Assembly (NCBI RefSeq): GCF_900100925.1
Contig: NZ_FNKO01000002.1
Coordinates: 2,046,001 to 2,110,000, forward strand
Length of the DNA: 64,000 nucleotides
Direction of reading: 5' to 3'
From: Actinopolyspora saharensis
GTDB taxonomy: Bacteria; Actinomycetota; Actinomycetes; Mycobacteriales; Pseudonocardiaceae
Program-made: the position numbers and the translations under genes
Notes under the pieces: generated by a model
Seen by the model: the letters and a program-made list of their open reading frames with translations, nothing else
Told to the model about the DNA's origin: nothing
Database searches by the model: none
Shown here: in pieces, positions 10,800 through 21,398 of the stretch
How the letters are laid out: each line of letters starts with the position of its first letter
Numbering within the stretch: the first letter of the stretch is position 1

Positions 10800-11639
10800 A
10801 TGGGCATTCGCAAGTACAAGCCGACGACCGCGGGTCGTCGCGGTTCGAGCGTGGCCGATTTCTCCGAGATCACCCGATCTCACCCGGAGAAGTCGCTGGT
10901 CCGTCCGCTGTACGGCAAGGGCGGTCGGAACGGACACGGCAGGATCACCACCCGGCACCAGGGTGGCGGTCACAAGCGCGCTTACCGCGTGATCGATTTC
11001 CGCCGGAACGACAAGGACGGTGTGCCGGCCAAGGTCGCCCACATCGAATACGACCCCAACCGCAGTGCGCGCATCGCGCTGCTGCACTACCGGGACGGCG
11101 AGAAGCGCTACATCATCGCCCCGGACAAGGTCCGCCAGGGCGACATGGTGGAGAGCGGTCCGCGTGCCGACATCAAGCCGGGCAACAACCTGCCGATGCG
11201 CAACATCCCCACCGGCACCGTGATCCACGGGATCGAGCTGCGGCCGGGCGGCGGAGCGAAGATCGCGCGGTCGGCGGGCACCAGGGTCCAGCTGGTGGCC
11301 AAGGAAGGGCCGCACGCCCAGCTGCGGATGCCCTCGGGCGAGATCCGCAACGTCGACGTGCGCTGCCGGGCCACGGTGGGCGAGGTCGGCAACTCCGAGC
11401 ACTCCAACATCAATTGGGGCAAGGCTGGACGTAGCCGCTGGAGGGGCAGGCGTCCCACCGTTCGCGGTGTCGTCATGAACCCGATCGACCACCCGCACGG
11501 TGGTGGTGAGGGACGTACCTCCGGTGGCCGGCACCCGGTCAACCCGAAGGGCAAGCCCGAGGGCCGCAGTCGCCGAAGCAAGTCCAGTGACAAGCTCATC
11601 GTTCGGCGTCGTCGCACTGGTAAGAAGAAGCGGCGCTGA
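10800..11639 (+). CDS. rplB: 50S ribosomal protein L2
   Basis: The 279-residue L2 begins [20 protein letters not shown]. It carries the conserved [24 protein letters not shown] region, which includes the His important for peptidyl-transferase activity. It ends in a very basic KKKRR tail. It lies 48 bases after rplW and 18 bases before rpsS. Confidence 0.98.
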   Translation: MGIRKYKPTTAGRRGSSVADFSEITRSHPEKSLVRPLYGKGGRNGHGRITTRHQGGGHKRAYRVIDFRRNDKDGVPAKVAHIEYDPNRSARIALLHYRDGEKRYIIAPDKVRQGDMVESGPRADIKPGNNLPMRNIPTGTVIHGIELRPGGGAKIARSAGTRVQLVAKEGPHAQLRMPSGEIRNVDVRCRATVGEVGNSEHSNINWGKAGRSRWRGRRPTVRGVVMNPIDHPHGGGEGRTSGGRHPVNPKGKPEGRSRRSKSSDKLIVRRRRTGKKKRR

Positions 11640-11657
11640 GCCAGGAGGTAACGACCG

Positions 11658-11939
11658 ATGCCACGTAGCCTGAAGAAGGGCCCGTTCGTGGACGACCACC
11701 TGCTCAAGAAGGTGGACGCCCTGAACGAGTCCAACAAGAAGACGGTGATCAAGACCTGGTCGCGCCGGTCCACGGTCATTCCGGACATGGTGGGGCACAC
11801 GATCGCCGTCCACGACGGCCGCAAGCACGTGCCGGTGTTCATCAGCGAGAACATGGTTGGACACAAGCTCGGCGAGTTCGCCCCGACCCGCACTTTCAAG
11901 GGTCACGTCAAGGACGACAGGAAGTCTCGCCGCCGCTGA
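11658..11939 (+). CDS. rpsS: 30S ribosomal protein S19
   Basis: The 93-residue S19 begins [20 protein letters not shown] and ends DRKSRRR, with the typical [16 protein letters not shown] segment. It forms part of the 30S head with S13 and touches A-site tRNA. An AGGAGG lies about 10 bases before the ATG. Confidence 0.97.
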   Translation: MPRSLKKGPFVDDHLLKKVDALNESNKKTVIKTWSRRSTVIPDMVGHTIAVHDGRKHVPVFISENMVGHKLGEFAPTRTFKGHVKDDRKSRRR

Positions 11940-12008
11940 GCGGGTTTGTGACACGAACGAGCCGGGTCGTCTGCAGAGCTCGACGACCCGGGGCAAAGGG
12001 GTAACAGG

Positions 12009-12431
12009 ATGAATGCCCGTACCGACGACAGTGCCGCGGAAAACCCGCGTGCGGTGGCGCGGGCCCGCTTCGTCCGCGTGGCGCCCATGAAGGCGCGCCG
12101 CGTGGTCGATCTCATCAGGGGCCGTAGCGCCAGTGAAGCCCTGGACGTGCTCAAGTTCGCTCCGCAGACCGCCAGCGGTCAGGTGTCGAAGGTGCTCGCC
12201 AGTGCGATGGCCAACGCGGAGAACAACAACGCGCTCGATCCGAGCACGCTGTGGGTGCACCGCGCGTATGTGGACGAGGGCCCGACGCTGAAGCGGTTCC
12301 GTCCGCGCGCCCAGGGCCGTGCTTTCCGTATCCGGAAGCGGACCAGCCACATCACGGTCGAGGTCGAGTCGCGCCAGCCGAAGGGGCAGGGCAAGTCTCG
12401 TAAGCGCAGCCAGAAGGGGAGTGCCCGGTAG
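12009..12431 (+). CDS. rplV: 50S ribosomal protein L22
   Basis: The 140-residue L22 contains [19 protein letters not shown] and the tunnel hairpin around [19 protein letters not shown]. It has a short acidic N-terminal extension and a basic tail ([12 protein letters not shown]). It lines the peptide exit tunnel. Its TAG stop shares a base with the GTG start of rpsC. Confidence 0.97.
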   Translation: MNARTDDSAAENPRAVARARFVRVAPMKARRVVDLIRGRSASEALDVLKFAPQTASGQVSKVLASAMANAENNNALDPSTLWVHRAYVDEGPTLKRFRPRAQGRAFRIRKRTSHITVEVESRQPKGQGKSRKRSQKGSAR

Positions 12432-13345
12432 TGGGTCAGAAGATCAACCCGCACGGCTTCCGGCTCGGCATCACCACGGACTGGAAGTCTCGCTGGTACG
12501 CCGACAAGCAGTACGCGGAGTACGTCGCGGAGGACGTCAAGATCCGCCGTCATCTCTCCCGCGGGATGGAGCGCGCCGGGATCTCCAAGGTCGAGATCGA
12601 GCGCACCCGCGAGCGGGTGAGGGTGGACATTCACACCGCTCGTCCGGGAATCGTCATCGGCCGGCGTGGTGCCGAGGCGGACCGGATTCGCGGTTCGTTG
12701 GAGAAGCTGACCGGTAAGCAGGTTCAGCTCAACATCCTCGAGGTCAAGAACTCCGAGGCCGATGCCCAGCTGGTCGCGCAGGGCATCGCCGAGCAGCTGT
12801 CCAACCGGGTGTCCTTCCGCAGGGCCATGCGCAAGGGCATCCAGTCGGCCATGCGCTCGTCCCAGGTCAAGGGGATCAGGGTGCAGTGCAGTGGCAGGCT
12901 CGGCGGGGCCGAGATGTCCCGCTCGGAGTTCTACCGCGAGGGCCAGGTGCCGCTGCACACGCTGCGTGCGGACATGGACTACGGGTTCTTCGAGGCCCGC
13001 ACGACCTTCGGCCGCATCGGTGTGAAGGTCTGGATCTACAAGGGCGAGCTCATCGGCGGCCTGAAGCAGAAGCAGCAGGAGTCCGAGGTGCGCCCGCCGC
13101 GCGGTGAGGGCGGTGGCGGCCGCGAGGGTGGCCGTGGTGGCCGCTCCGAGCGCGGTGGCCGGCGTCGTTCGGGTGCCTCCGGCACGACGAACGTGGGTAC
13201 CGAGAGCGGCCGTGCCGCCAAGGGCGGCTCGAAGTCCGGTGGATCCTCGGAGAGCCCGCAGCAGGAGCAGACGGCGACGGACGCCGCCGTCGAGAACGCT
13301 CCGGCTGTCAGCGAGCCGCACGCTGAACAGAAGACGGAGGACTGA
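12431..13345 (+). CDS. rpsC: 30S ribosomal protein S3 with long Gly/Arg-rich tail
   Basis: The first 215 or so residues are a normal S3 with a KH domain ([18 protein letters not shown]); it lines the mRNA entry tunnel. The tail from about residue 218 to 304 is low-complexity: first Gly/Arg, then Gly/Ser, then Glu/Ala. Long S3 tails occur in actinobacteria, but this one is at the long end. The start is GTG, coupled to rplV. Confidence 0.96.
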   Translation: MGQKINPHGFRLGITTDWKSRWYADKQYAEYVAEDVKIRRHLSRGMERAGISKVEIERTRERVRVDIHTARPGIVIGRRGAEADRIRGSLEKLTGKQVQLNILEVKNSEADAQLVAQGIAEQLSNRVSFRRAMRKGIQSAMRSSQVKGIRVQCSGRLGGAEMSRSEFYREGQVPLHTLRADMDYGFFEARTTFGRIGVKVWIYKGELIGGLKQKQQESEVRPPRGEGGGGREGGRGGRSERGGRRRSGASGTTNVGTESGRAAKGGSKSGGSSESPQQEQTATDAAVENAPAVSEPHAEQKTED

Positions 13346-13348
13346 GAC

Positions 13349-13768
13349 GTGCTCGTCCCACGCAAGGTCAGGTGGCGCAAGAGCCACGCGCCGAAGCGTA
13401 AGGGCTTCGCCAAGGGCGGCACCCGGATCAACTTCGGCGAGTACGGCATCCAAGCGCTGGAACAAGCCTACGTGACGAACCGGCAGATCGAATCGGCACG
13501 TATCGCGATCACCCGGCACGTCAAGCGTGGCGGCAAGGTCTGGATCAACATCTTCCCGGACCGCCCGCTGACGAAGAAGCCCGCGGAAACCCGCATGGGG
13601 TCGGGCAAGGGTTCGCCGGAATACTGGATCGCGAACGTCAAGCCGGGTCGGATCGTATTCGAGCTGAACTACCCGAACGAGAAAATCGCTTACGAGGCAC
13701 TGAGGCGCGCGGTCCACAAGCTTCCTATGAAGTGCAAGATCGTGTCCCGCGAGGGTGGTGACTTCTGA
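13349..13768 (+). CDS. rplP: 50S ribosomal protein L16
   Basis: The 139-residue L16 begins [19 protein letters not shown] and has the [17 protein letters not shown] segment near the A-site tRNA. The start is GTG, three bases after the rpsC stop. It overlaps rpmC by one base (TGATG). It helps organise the peptidyl-transferase centre. Confidence 0.97.
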   Translation: MLVPRKVRWRKSHAPKRKGFAKGGTRINFGEYGIQALEQAYVTNRQIESARIAITRHVKRGGKVWINIFPDRPLTKKPAETRMGSGKGSPEYWIANVKPGRIVFELNYPNEKIAYEALRRAVHKLPMKCKIVSREGGDF

Positions 13769-14010
13769 TGGCGGCTGGTGTCACCGCTACGGAGCTCCGG
13801 GAACTCAACGACGAGGAGCTCGTTTCCCGGTTGCGTGAGTCGAAGGAAGAACTGTTCAACCTTCGCTTCCAGATGGCGACTGGGCAGTTGCAGAACAACC
13901 GACGGTTGCGCGTCGTTCGCAGGGACATTGCTCGGATCTACACGATCATGCGTGAACGTGAACTGGGCCTGTCGGTGTCTCCTGAGGGCGCCGAGGAGGG
14001 CGCGGCATGA
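13768..14010 (+). CDS. rpmC: 50S ribosomal protein L29
   Basis: The 80-residue product has the L29 two-helix signature [20 protein letters not shown] and [24 protein letters not shown]. An acidic Ala/Glu tail follows. It sits at the tunnel exit near L23. Its stop overlaps the rpsQ start by 4 bases (ATGA). Confidence 0.96.
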   Translation: MAAGVTATELRELNDEELVSRLRESKEELFNLRFQMATGQLQNNRRLRVVRRDIARIYTIMRERELGLSVSPEGAEEGAA

Positions 14011-14291
14011 GCGAAACAGTGACCCAAGAGCAGAACCAGCAGCGCAACCAGCGCAAGACCCGCGAGGGGCACGTCGTCTCGTCCAAGATGGACAAGACGG
14101 TCGTGGTGGCTCTCGAGGACCGCAAGAAGCACCCGCTCTACGGCAAGATCATGCGCAAGACCACCAAGGTCAAGGCGCACGACGAGAACAACGAAGCGGG
14201 TGTCGGTGACCGGGTTTCGCTGATGGAGACTCGCCCGCTGTCGGCCACGAAGCGCTGGCGACTGGTCGAGATCCAGGAAAAGGCCAAGTGA
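14007..14291 (+). CDS. rpsQ: 30S ribosomal protein S17
   Basis: The 94-residue S17 includes [20 protein letters not shown] and [29 protein letters not shown], an OB fold that binds 16S rRNA early in assembly. The N-terminal 15 residues are Gln-rich. It is the last gene of the S10 operon here, with a strong terminator 5 bases after the stop. Confidence 0.96.
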   Translation: MSETVTQEQNQQRNQRKTREGHVVSSKMDKTVVVALEDRKKHPLYGKIMRKTTKVKAHDENNEAGVGDRVSLMETRPLSATKRWRLVEIQEKAK

Positions 14292-14295
14292 CGCC

Positions 14296-14330
14296 ACCTG
14301 CGGGGGGCGGTGCCAAAGCCCCCCGCAGGT
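14296..14330 (+). terminator. Strong intrinsic-type terminator between rpsQ and rplN
   Basis: ACCTGCGGGGGGC (14296-14308) and GCCCCCCGCAGGT (14318-14330) form a perfect 13-bp, very GC-rich stem with a 9-base loop, followed by TGTTGT. It ends the S10 operon and implies a separate or read-through promoter for the spc operon. Confidence 0.8.
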
Positions 14331-14418
14331 TGTTGTGACCGCGCATGTCGGGTCGGAAATCGGGCATGCCAGAGTGTCTCCGCGCACGAGGCGCGGAAAC
14401 TTAGGGTCAGGAGTAAAC

Positions 14419-14787
14419 GTGATCCAGCAGGAGTCGCGACTGCGAGTCGCCGACAACACCGGGGCCAAGGAGATCCTCACGATCCGGGTCCTCGGTGGGT
14501 CGGGTCGACGCTACGCGGGCATCGGTGACGTGGTTGTGGCCACGGTCAAGGAGGCCATCCCGGCCGCCGGCGTCCGGCGTGGCGATGTGGTCAAGGCGGT
14601 CATCGTCCGCCAGAAGAAGGAAAAGCGTCGTCCGGACGGTTCCTACATCCGTTTCGACGAGAACGCCGCCGTCCTGATCAGGCCGGGCGGTGATCCGCGC
14701 GGTACCCGTATCTTCGGTCCCGTCGGACGCGAGCTGCGTGACAAGAAGTTCATGAAGATCATCTCGCTCGCGCCGGAGGTGCTGTGA
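14419..14787 (+). CDS. rplN: 50S ribosomal protein L14
   Basis: The 122-residue L14 begins [19 protein letters not shown], the universal start of the family. GTG 14419 follows CAGGAG, whereas the longer in-frame start would add 28 unrelated residues. L14 lies at the subunit interface and forms bridges with 16S rRNA. It is the first gene of the spc operon, and its stop overlaps rplX (TGATG). Confidence 0.97.
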   Translation: MIQQESRLRVADNTGAKEILTIRVLGGSGRRYAGIGDVVVATVKEAIPAAGVRRGDVVKAVIVRQKKEKRRPDGSYIRFDENAAVLIRPGGDPRGTRIFGPVGRELRDKKFMKIISLAPEVL

Positions 14788-15101
14788 TGAAGGTGAAGAA
14801 GGGCGACACGGTCGTCGTTACCGCCGGAAAGGACAAGGGCGCCAGGGGCAAGGTCATCCAGGCCTTCCCCAGCCGGGAGCGCGTGCTGGTCGAGGGCGTG
14901 AACCAGATCAAGAAGCACACCCGCGTCTCCCGGACCGAGCGGGGCGCGCAGTCCGGCGGCATCGTGACGCAGGAAGCGCCGATCCACGTCAGCAACGTGA
15001 TGGTCCTGGACTCGGACGGTAAGCCCACTCGCGTTGGTTATCGCACCGGCGAGGACGGCAAGAAGGTTCGGATCTCTCGCCGCAACGGTAAGGACATCTA
15101 A
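14787..15101 (+). CDS. rplX: 50S ribosomal protein L24
   Basis: The 104-residue L24 starts [23 protein letters not shown], a KOW motif, and contains [12 protein letters not shown]. It starts assembly of the large subunit. ATG 14787, overlapping the rplN stop, is preferred to the GTG one codon earlier. Confidence 0.97.
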   Translation: MKVKKGDTVVVTAGKDKGARGKVIQAFPSRERVLVEGVNQIKKHTRVSRTERGAQSGGIVTQEAPIHVSNVMVLDSDGKPTRVGYRTGEDGKKVRISRRNGKDI

Positions 15102-15104
15102 CTC

Positions 15105-15680
15105 GTGACTACCACGGAGAAGAACACCGAGAGGAATGTCCCGCGGCTGAAGGCCCGCTACCGCGACGAGATCGTCCCGGCCCTGAACGAGGAGTTCGGG
15201 TACTCCAACCCGATGCTGGTTCCGGGGATGGTCAAGGTCGTCGTCAACATGGGTGTGGGCGATGCCGCGCGGGACAGCAAGCTGATCGAGGGTGCCGTCC
15301 GCGATCTCGCGATCATCACCGGTCAGCGTGCGGAAGTACGCAAGGCGCGCAAGTCCATCGCGCAGTTCAAGGTTCGCGAGGGCATGCCGATCGGCGCACG
15401 GGCCACGCTGCGCGGCGCGCGGATGTGGGAGTTCATCGATCGCCTGATCTCGATCTCCCTGCCGCGTATCCGTGACTTCCGGGGCTTGTCGCCGAAGCAA
15501 TTCGACGGTAACGGCAACTACACGTTTGGTCTCAACGACCAGTCGATGTTCCACGAGATCGATCAGGACTCGATCGATCGGGCGCGTGGTATGGACATCA
15601 CGGTAGTGACAACGGCCACCACCGACGAAGAAGGCAGGTCGCTGCTGCGGCAGCTTGGCTTCCCGTTCCGGGAACAGTGA
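15105..15680 (+). CDS. rplE: 50S ribosomal protein L5
   Basis: The 191-residue L5 has [22 protein letters not shown] and [19 protein letters not shown] near the N terminus, and the [20 protein letters not shown] end. It binds 5S rRNA and contacts P-site tRNA. The start is GTG, three bases after the rplX stop. Confidence 0.97.
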   Translation: MTTTEKNTERNVPRLKARYRDEIVPALNEEFGYSNPMLVPGMVKVVVNMGVGDAARDSKLIEGAVRDLAIITGQRAEVRKARKSIAQFKVREGMPIGARATLRGARMWEFIDRLISISLPRIRDFRGLSPKQFDGNGNYTFGLNDQSMFHEIDQDSIDRARGMDITVVTTATTDEEGRSLLRQLGFPFREQ

Positions 15681-15723
15681 CTCGTGGCCGTCGCTGCGGA
15701 TCGAGACTAGGAGAACTGAGCCG

Positions 15724-15909
15724 ATGGCCAAGAAAGCACTGATAAACAAGGCGGCACGCAAGCCGAAATTCCGGGTGCGTGGCTACACTCGTTGCCAGCG
15801 TTGCGGGCGGTCCCGTGCGGTCCTTCGCAAATTCGGCCTCTGCCGGATCTGCTTCCGCGAGATGGCCCACAGCGGCGAACTGCCGGGGATCAGCAAGTCT
15901 TCCTGGTGA
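15724..15909 (+). CDS. rpsN: 30S ribosomal protein S14, zinc-binding short form (type Z)
   Basis: The 61-residue product is the short type-Z S14. It carries a zinc ribbon of two CxxC pairs (CQRC and CRIC) around [11 protein letters not shown]. Many actinobacteria also encode a zinc-free long paralogue elsewhere, induced by zinc starvation; none is in this window. ATG 15724 follows an AGGAG. Confidence 0.97.
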   Translation: MAKKALINKAARKPKFRVRGYTRCQRCGRSRAVLRKFGLCRICFREMAHSGELPGISKSSW

Positions 15910-16167
15910 GGTCGTGACGACGGGACGACCCGTGTGCGGGATGTCTCGTCGAGTCCTTCCGAACCAGTGGCGGCAGCCCGGCAACAGGCTCGCGACGACA
16001 ACGGTCCGCTCGTTCCCGGGACGAGGTTCCGAGCGGGTGGAGCCAGTATCCACGACTTCGTTTAGGCCAGGATCCAGACCGCGTGCACCTGGGCACGTTC
16101 ACCGATCGTGCGGGAAACGCGGTATCCGGGTCCGGGGAACCGAACGAGAAAGGTTGACAAGGTCACC

Positions 16168-16566
16168 ATGACGATGACCGATCCGATCGCAGACATGTTG
16201 ACACGTCTGCGCAACGGGAGTCGCGCTTACCACGACGAGATCGTGATGCCGCACTCCAAGATCAAGGCGAACATCGCCGACATTCTTCAGCGCGAGGGCT
16301 ACGTGGCTGGCTCTCGCGTGCAGCAAGGGGCCAAGACCAAGGAACTGGTCGTGGAACTCAAGTTCGGCCCCAACCGCGAGAAGTCCATTACCGGGCTGCG
16401 CCGGGTTTCCAAGCCCGGACTGCGGGTGTATGCCAAGTCCACGAACCTGCCGAAGGTTCTGGGGGGGCTCGGCATCGCCATTATCTCGACGTCGAGCGGT
16501 CTGCAGACGGACCGGCAAGCGATGCGGAATGGTGTAGGCGGGGAAGTCCTCGCCTACGTCTGGTGA
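16168..16566 (+). CDS. rpsH: 30S ribosomal protein S8
   Basis: The 132-residue S8 begins [22 protein letters not shown] and ends with the typical GGEVLAYVW. It binds the central domain of 16S rRNA and in other bacteria represses the spc operon. ATG 16168 is chosen; ATG 16174 is possible, and a longer start at 16108 adds unrelated residues. A 258-base gap without a recognisable gene precedes it. Confidence 0.97.
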   Translation: MTMTDPIADMLTRLRNGSRAYHDEIVMPHSKIKANIADILQREGYVAGSRVQQGAKTKELVVELKFGPNREKSITGLRRVSKPGLRVYAKSTNLPKVLGGLGIAIISTSSGLQTDRQAMRNGVGGEVLAYVW

Positions 16567-16582
16567 AGGAGGAGACCACGGT

Positions 16583-17122
16583 ATGTCGCGCATCGGTAAG
16601 TTGCCGATCACCGTTCCCTCCGGCGTCGAGGTCGATATCGACGGCCAGGCGGTTACGGTGAGCGGTCCCAAGGGAAAACTGAACCAGCGTATTTCCGAGC
16701 CGATCTGGGTCGAGAAGGACTCCGACGGCTCGCTGCTGGTCAAGCGTCCGGACGACGAGCGGGCCAACCGCTCGCTGCACGGCCTTTCGCGCAGCCTGAT
16801 CAACAACATGGTCCTCGGGGTCAGTCAGGGCTTCCAGAAGGACCTCGAGATTCAGGGTGTGGGTTACCGCGTGGTCCAGAAGGGCGAGAGTCTCGAGTTC
16901 TCGCTGGGGTACAGCCACCCGGTGGTCATGGACCCCCCGAAGGGCATCGAGTTCGCCACGGACGGTCCGGCGAAGCTGTCGGTCAAGGGTGTCGACAAGC
17001 AGCTCGTCGGCGAGGTAGCCGCCAGGATTCGCAAGCTGCGCCTGCCCGAGCCCTACAACGGCAAGGGCGTGCGTTACGCGGGTGAGACCATTCGCCGCAA
17101 GGTCGGGAAGACGGGTAAGTGA
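16583..17122 (+). CDS. rplF: 50S ribosomal protein L6
   Basis: The 179-residue L6 begins [21 protein letters not shown] and contains [18 protein letters not shown] near the C terminus. It lies near the factor-binding site beside the sarcin-ricin loop. It is preceded by AAGGAGGAG and separated from rpsH by 16 bases. Confidence 0.97.
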   Translation: MSRIGKLPITVPSGVEVDIDGQAVTVSGPKGKLNQRISEPIWVEKDSDGSLLVKRPDDERANRSLHGLSRSLINNMVLGVSQGFQKDLEIQGVGYRVVQKGESLEFSLGYSHPVVMDPPKGIEFATDGPAKLSVKGVDKQLVGEVAARIRKLRLPEPYNGKGVRYAGETIRRKVGKTGK

Positions 17123-17124
17123 CC

Positions 17125-17532
17125 ATGAGCGAGAGCACCACAGCCACCAGGAAGCGCAAGCCGGTGGGCAAGAGCATCGCGACCGTGCGTCGCCGTGCCC
17201 GCACCCAGCGGCACGTCCGGATTCGCAAGAAGATCAGCGGCACGCCGCAGCGCCCTCGTCTGGTCGTCAGCCGTTCGACGCGGCACATCGTCGCGCAGGT
17301 CATCGACGACACGATCGGGCACACCCTGGCGTCGGCCACCACGATGGAAGCCGGTTTCCGCACGTTCGAGGGCGACAAGAAGGCCAAGGCCACACGGATC
17401 GGCGAGCTGGTCGCCGAGCGCGCGAGCCAAGCGGGGATCGAGAAGGTGGTCTTCGACCGTGGAGGTCACGCCTACCACGGCCGCGTGGCCGCCCTCGCGG
17501 ACGCCGCACGCGACGGCGGTCTGGAGTTCTGA
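17125..17532 (+). CDS. rplR: 50S ribosomal protein L18
   Basis: The 135-residue L18 has the RVRKKISGT-like segment ([17 protein letters not shown]), HIVAQVIDD and [14 protein letters not shown], a 5S rRNA-binding protein. ATG 17125 is listed; GTG 17119, overlapping the rplF stop, would add two residues and is an equally possible coupled start. Confidence 0.95.
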   Translation: MSESTTATRKRKPVGKSIATVRRRARTQRHVRIRKKISGTPQRPRLVVSRSTRHIVAQVIDDTIGHTLASATTMEAGFRTFEGDKKAKATRIGELVAERASQAGIEKVVFDRGGHAYHGRVAALADAARDGGLEF

Positions 17533-17597
17533 GAAGTGCGCAATAACCACATCGTCGTCGTACGAAGGATGACAGCACGTAACGGAAGGGACGCCTG

Positions 17598-18209
17598 ATG
17601 CCTGGACGCACTCGGCGTGAAGGCGGTTCGGAATCCGGCGGCAAAGACCGCAAGGACCGCCGCGACGGTGGCCGTGGCGGGGCGGCCCAGGAAAAATCCC
17701 CGCAGTTCGAGCGTGTCGTGACCATCAACAGGGTCGCGAAGGTCGTCAAGGGCGGTAGGCGCTTCAGCTTCACCGCGCTGGTCGTCTGTGGCGACGGCGA
17801 CGGCCTCGTTGGCGTCGGCTACGGCAAGGCCAAGGAAGTGCCTTCCGCCATCGCCAAGGGCGTCGAGGAAGCCAAGAAGAACTACTTCCGTGTTCCGCGA
17901 GTCGCCGGCACGATCACTCACCCGGTGCAGGGTGAGGATGCCGCGGGCAAGGTGCTGCTGCGTCCGGCCAGTCCGGGTACCGGTGTCATCGCCGGTGGTC
18001 CCGTCCGTGCGGTGCTGGAGTGCGCAGGCGTGCACGACGTGCTGAGCAAGTCGTTGGGCAGCGGTAACTCGCTCAACATCGTGCAGGCGACCATCACGGC
18101 GCTGAAGGAACTGCAGCGCCCCGAGGAGGTCGCCGCTCGGCGCGGTCTGCCGCTGGAGGACGTCGCTCCGGCCCGGATGCTGCGTCAGCGCGCGGGTCAG
18201 GAGGTCTGA
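17598..18209 (+). CDS. rpsE: 30S ribosomal protein S5
   Basis: The 203-residue S5 has a double-stranded RNA-binding fold ([41 protein letters not shown]). It affects decoding fidelity and mRNA entry. The first 30 residues are a variable basic/Gly-rich extension. A GGAAGG lies upstream of ATG 17598. Confidence 0.97.
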   Translation: MPGRTRREGGSESGGKDRKDRRDGGRGGAAQEKSPQFERVVTINRVAKVVKGGRRFSFTALVVCGDGDGLVGVGYGKAKEVPSAIAKGVEEAKKNYFRVPRVAGTITHPVQGEDAAGKVLLRPASPGTGVIAGGPVRAVLECAGVHDVLSKSLGSGNSLNIVQATITALKELQRPEEVAARRGLPLEDVAPARMLRQRAGQEV

Positions 18210-18213
18210 ACCG

Positions 18214-18396
18214 ATGAGCCAGTTGAAGATCACCCAGCTGCGTGGGCTGGCCGGTCGCAAGCCCAACCAACGGGAGACCATGCGTACTCTCGGGTTGCGT
18301 AAGATCGGCCAGACCGTCACCCGTCCGAACACTTCCACGGTTCGCGGCCAGGTCGACACGGTTGGCCATCTTGTTTCGGTCGAGGAGGTCGAGTAA
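18214..18396 (+). CDS. rpmD: 50S ribosomal protein L30
   Basis: The 60-residue product reads [20 protein letters not shown] followed by the [14 protein letters not shown] core, the complete short bacterial L30. It lies 4 bases after rpsE and overlaps the rplO start by one base (TAATG). Confidence 0.97.
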   Translation: MSQLKITQLRGLAGRKPNQRETMRTLGLRKIGQTVTRPNTSTVRGQVDTVGHLVSVEEVE

Positions 18397-18845
18397 TGGT
18401 CATCAAGATTCATGATCTGCGGCCTGCCCCGGGGTCCAATCGCGGCAAGATTCGTGTCGGCCGTGGTGAGGCTTCCAAGGGCAAGACCGCGGGCCGCGGT
18501 ACGAAGGGCACGAAGGCGCGTAAGACAGTGGCTCCCGGCTTCGAGGGTGGCCAGATGCCGCTGCAGATGCGGCTGCCGAAGCTGCGTGGCTTCAAGAACC
18601 CCAGCCGGGTCGAGTACCAGGGGATCAACGTCGGCAGGTTGGCCCAGGCCTTCCCGCAGGGCGGCACGGTCGGCATCGACGAGCTGATCGGGGTCGGTCT
18701 GGTGAAGAAGGGCGAGCGCGTCAAGATCCTCGGCGATGGTGATCTCGATGGTGTGAAGCTGGACGTGACCGCGCACGCGTTCACGGGCAGCGCCAGGGAG
18801 AAGATCACCTCGGCCGGTGGCAGTGCCACCAAGGTGGAGCGCTGA
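18396..18845 (+). CDS. rplO: 50S ribosomal protein L15
   Basis: The 149-residue L15 begins [20 protein letters not shown]. It has a long Gly/Lys-rich N-terminal arm ([16 protein letters not shown]) that threads into the 50S core. It is the last gene of the spc operon, with an intrinsic terminator 66 bases after the stop. Confidence 0.97.
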   Translation: MVIKIHDLRPAPGSNRGKIRVGRGEASKGKTAGRGTKGTKARKTVAPGFEGGQMPLQMRLPKLRGFKNPSRVEYQGINVGRLAQAFPQGGTVGIDELIGVGLVKKGERVKILGDGDLDGVKLDVTAHAFTGSAREKITSAGGSATKVER

Positions 18846-19250
18846 AGATCCGCGACCGCGATTCGGTCGGCGCGTCCGCCCGAATCGGTGGCGCGTGATC
18901 GTCGGTCTCGAACGGGGCCGGTCGACCTCATGGGTGGCCGGCCCCGTTTTCGTGTCCGCACGACCGAGTCGCCGCGGCCGGTGCGCGGCGGGGAACGCGC
19001 CCGTTCCCCGCCCGGACGTCCCGGTGGTGGAACCGTCGGCCGCGGACTCGGTGAACACTGTCGGTATCGGACGGTTGTCGGTTTGTCGCCGCTGTGTGTA
19101 GGTGGCTACGAAAGATCGGCCGAATGCTGTTAGAGTCCGTGCGGCAGTTCCGTGCTAGACGGCACTGTTGACGGAATCCAGCCGTGGGCGACTCGTGAGT
19201 CGGCCACCGACACCGGCCGGTGACTACCGGCTCGCGCACAGGAGGTCTGC
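18846..19250. other. Intergenic region between rplO and secY
   Basis: This 405-base gap shows no gene I can support. It contains the rplO terminator (18911-18950) and a weak promoter candidate for secY: TTGTCG (19075-19080), 16 bases, TGTAGG (19097-19102). It ends with a strong AGGAGGT ribosome binding site for secY. The promoter call is tentative. Confidence 0.5.
18911..18950 (+). terminator. Intrinsic terminator after rplO
   Basis: AACGGGGCCGG (18911-18921) pairs perfectly with CCGGCCCCGTT (18938-18948), giving an 11-bp stem that ends in TTTT. It closes the spc operon and separates it from secY. Confidence 0.85.
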
Positions 19251-20561
19251 GTGCTCGGCGCATTCCGCTCGGCTCTGACAACGCCGGATCTGCGCCGCAA
19301 GATCCTGTTCACACTGGGGATCGTCGTGCTGTACCGGCTCGGTGCCACGATTCCTTCCCCCGGGGTTTCCTACCCGAACATCCAGCAGTGTGTGCAGGCT
19401 CTGGAAGGCGAGAACCAGAGCGTTTACTCGCTGCTGAACCTCTTCAGCGGCGGAGCACTACTTCAGCTGTCGGTGCTGTCCCTCGGGATCATGCCCTACA
19501 TCACCGCCAGCATCATCGTGCAGTTGCTGCAGGTGGTGATCCCGCGGTTCGAGCAGCTGAAGAAGGAGGGGCAGTCCGGCCAGGCGAAGCTGACGCAGTA
19601 CACCCGCTACCTCACCGTGGCGCTGGCTGTGCTGCAGGCGACGGGCATCGTCGCGCTGGCCGTACGCGGACAACTCTTCCCCGGCTGCCAGGCGCAGGTC
19701 ATCCCGGACAACTCCGTGCTGAACATGGTGGTCATCGTCGTCACGATGACCGCGGGCGCGGTACTGCTGATGTGGCTGGGCGAGCTGATCACCGAACGCG
19801 GTGTCGGCAACGGGATGTCCCTGCTGATCTTCACCTCGATCGCGGCCCGCATCCCCTCCGAGGGCGGCAAGATCCTGAACAACAGCGGCGGTTTCGTCTT
19901 CGCCGTCATCTGCGCCTTCGGACTGGTCATCATCGCCAGCGTCGTGTTCGTCGAGCAGGCGCAGCGGCGCATACCGGTGCAGTACGCCAAGCGCATGATC
20001 GGGCGCAGGATGTACGGCGGCACTTCCACCTACCTGCCGCTGAAGGTGAACCAGGCCGGTGTCATCCCGGTCATCTTCGGTTCCTCCCTGCTCTACCTGC
20101 CGCAGCTGCTCGGCCAGCTCGCCGGCAACCAGAACACCTGGTGGTCGCGGTTCATCCAGACCTACATCGTCGACCCGTCCAGCTGGGTGCACATCCTGCT
20201 GTACATGGCGATGATCATCTTCTTCGCCTACTTCTACGTCTCGATCACGTTCAATCCCGAGGAACGTGCCGACGAGATGAAGAAGTTCGGGGGCTTCATC
20301 CCCGGCATCCGTCCGGGGCGCCCGACGGCGGAGTACCTCAGCTTCGTGCTGTCCCGGATCACGCTTCCCGGTGCGCTGTACCTGGGCATCATCGCGGTCC
20401 TGCCGAACTTCTTCCTCGGAGTCACCGGTGGACAGGGTGGTGCGCAGAACTTCCCCTTCGGCGGCACCGCGGTGCTGATCATGGTCAACGTGGGGCTGGA
20501 CACGGTCAAACAGGTGGAGAGCCAGCTCACGCAGCGCAGCTACGAAGGGTTCCTCCGGTAG
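19251..20561 (+). CDS. secY: Sec translocon channel subunit SecY
   Basis: The 436-residue membrane protein has about ten predicted transmembrane helices. Family motifs include FTLGIVVLYRLGATIPSPGV near the start and the cytoplasmic loop RRIPVQYAKRM used for ribosome and SecA contact. It ends SYEGFLR. GTG 19251 follows AGGAGGT. It is the protein-conducting channel with SecE and SecG. It belongs with adk and map as in other actinobacteria. Confidence 0.97.
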   Translation: MLGAFRSALTTPDLRRKILFTLGIVVLYRLGATIPSPGVSYPNIQQCVQALEGENQSVYSLLNLFSGGALLQLSVLSLGIMPYITASIIVQLLQVVIPRFEQLKKEGQSGQAKLTQYTRYLTVALAVLQATGIVALAVRGQLFPGCQAQVIPDNSVLNMVVIVVTMTAGAVLLMWLGELITERGVGNGMSLLIFTSIAARIPSEGGKILNNSGGFVFAVICAFGLVIIASVVFVEQAQRRIPVQYAKRMIGRRMYGGTSTYLPLKVNQAGVIPVIFGSSLLYLPQLLGQLAGNQNTWWSRFIQTYIVDPSSWVHILLYMAMIIFFAYFYVSITFNPEERADEMKKFGGFIPGIRPGRPTAEYLSFVLSRITLPGALYLGIIAVLPNFFLGVTGGQGGAQNFPFGGTAVLIMVNVGLDTVKQVESQLTQRSYEGFLR

Positions 20562-20605
20562 GATCGGGAAGTCCGTGCGGGTGGTTTCCCCTCCGTTCTC
20601 CGGGC

Positions 20606-20667
20606 GTGCCGCTCGTCCCGCGAGTGATGGTGACCACGGGAGTGGTTTCCCACACTTCGAGCGGCAC
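20606..20667 (+). other. Inverted repeat between secY and adk
   Basis: GTGCCGCTCG (20606-20615) and CGAGCGGCAC (20658-20667) are perfect complements separated by 42 bases. It may be a structured terminator or a leader for adk. No T-run follows, and the large loop lowers confidence. Confidence 0.35.
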
Positions 20668-20846
20668 CCATGGCGGAATCGGCAGGTTCGGTTACGGTGT
20701 CGATCGCTCGATGTCCGCACAACCGGCTACTGCCGCGGAGTCCATCCCGCGACAACGGTGATGCGGACGTGCGATGACAGACGGGACGCAAGCGCCCGCC
20801 AAACGGTGGCGCAAGCCATCATCACGGATTCGGAGGCAGACCCTTG

Positions 20847-21398
20847 GTGCGATTGGTTCTGGTCGGCCCGCCCGGTGCGGGCAAAGGCACCCAAGCGGCC
20901 GTGCTGAGTGAACATCTCGCGGTCCCCCACATTTCCAGTGGCGACCTGTTCAGGGAGAACATCGACAACGCCACGCCGCTGGGCAAGGAGGCCAAGAGCT
21001 ACCTCGACGCCGGTGAACTGGTACCGGACGAGGTCACCAACGAGATGGTGCGTCAGCGACTCACCGCGGCCGACGCGGCCGAGGGCTTCCTGCTCGACGG
21101 ATTCCCGCGCACCACTCCGCAGGCCGACGTCCTCGGAGGCATCCTCGCCGAGAACGGCATGCAGCTGACAGCTGTCGTACAGTTCGAGGTCCCGCGTGAA
21201 GAGCTCGTTCGTCGACTGCTGGAGCGCGGGCGGTCCGACGACACCGAGGAGCTCATCCGGCGCAGGCTGGATGTGTACGACTCGGAGACGGCCCCGTTGC
21301 TGGACTACTACCGGGACAAGCTGCTCACGATCGACGCGTTCGGCCCGGTGGAGGAAGTCACCTCGCGGGCACTGGAAGCCCTGCGCGCTCGTAGCTGA
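20847..21398 (+). CDS. adk: Adenylate kinase
   Basis: The enzyme interconverts ATP plus AMP with two ADP. The 183-residue protein has the P-loop GPPGAGKGT (Lys13), the AMP-site ISSGDLFR, and [10 protein letters not shown]. The lid is the short form typical of actinobacteria, with no zinc cysteines. GTG 20847 is chosen; TTG 20844, directly before it and nearer to GGAGG, is also possible. Confidence 0.96.
   Translation: MRLVLVGPPGAGKGTQAAVLSEHLAVPHISSGDLFRENIDNATPLGKEAKSYLDAGELVPDEVTNEMVRQRLTAADAAEGFLLDGFPRTTPQADVLGGILAENGMQLTAVVQFEVPREELVRRLLERGRSDDTEELIRRRLDVYDSETAPLLDYYRDKLLTIDAFGPVEEVTSRALEALRARS

Noticed and set aside
19220..20761. 513-codon plus-strand frame overlapping secY
   Set aside because: It is a shifted shadow of secY, with His/Arg-rich sequence and no membrane helices.
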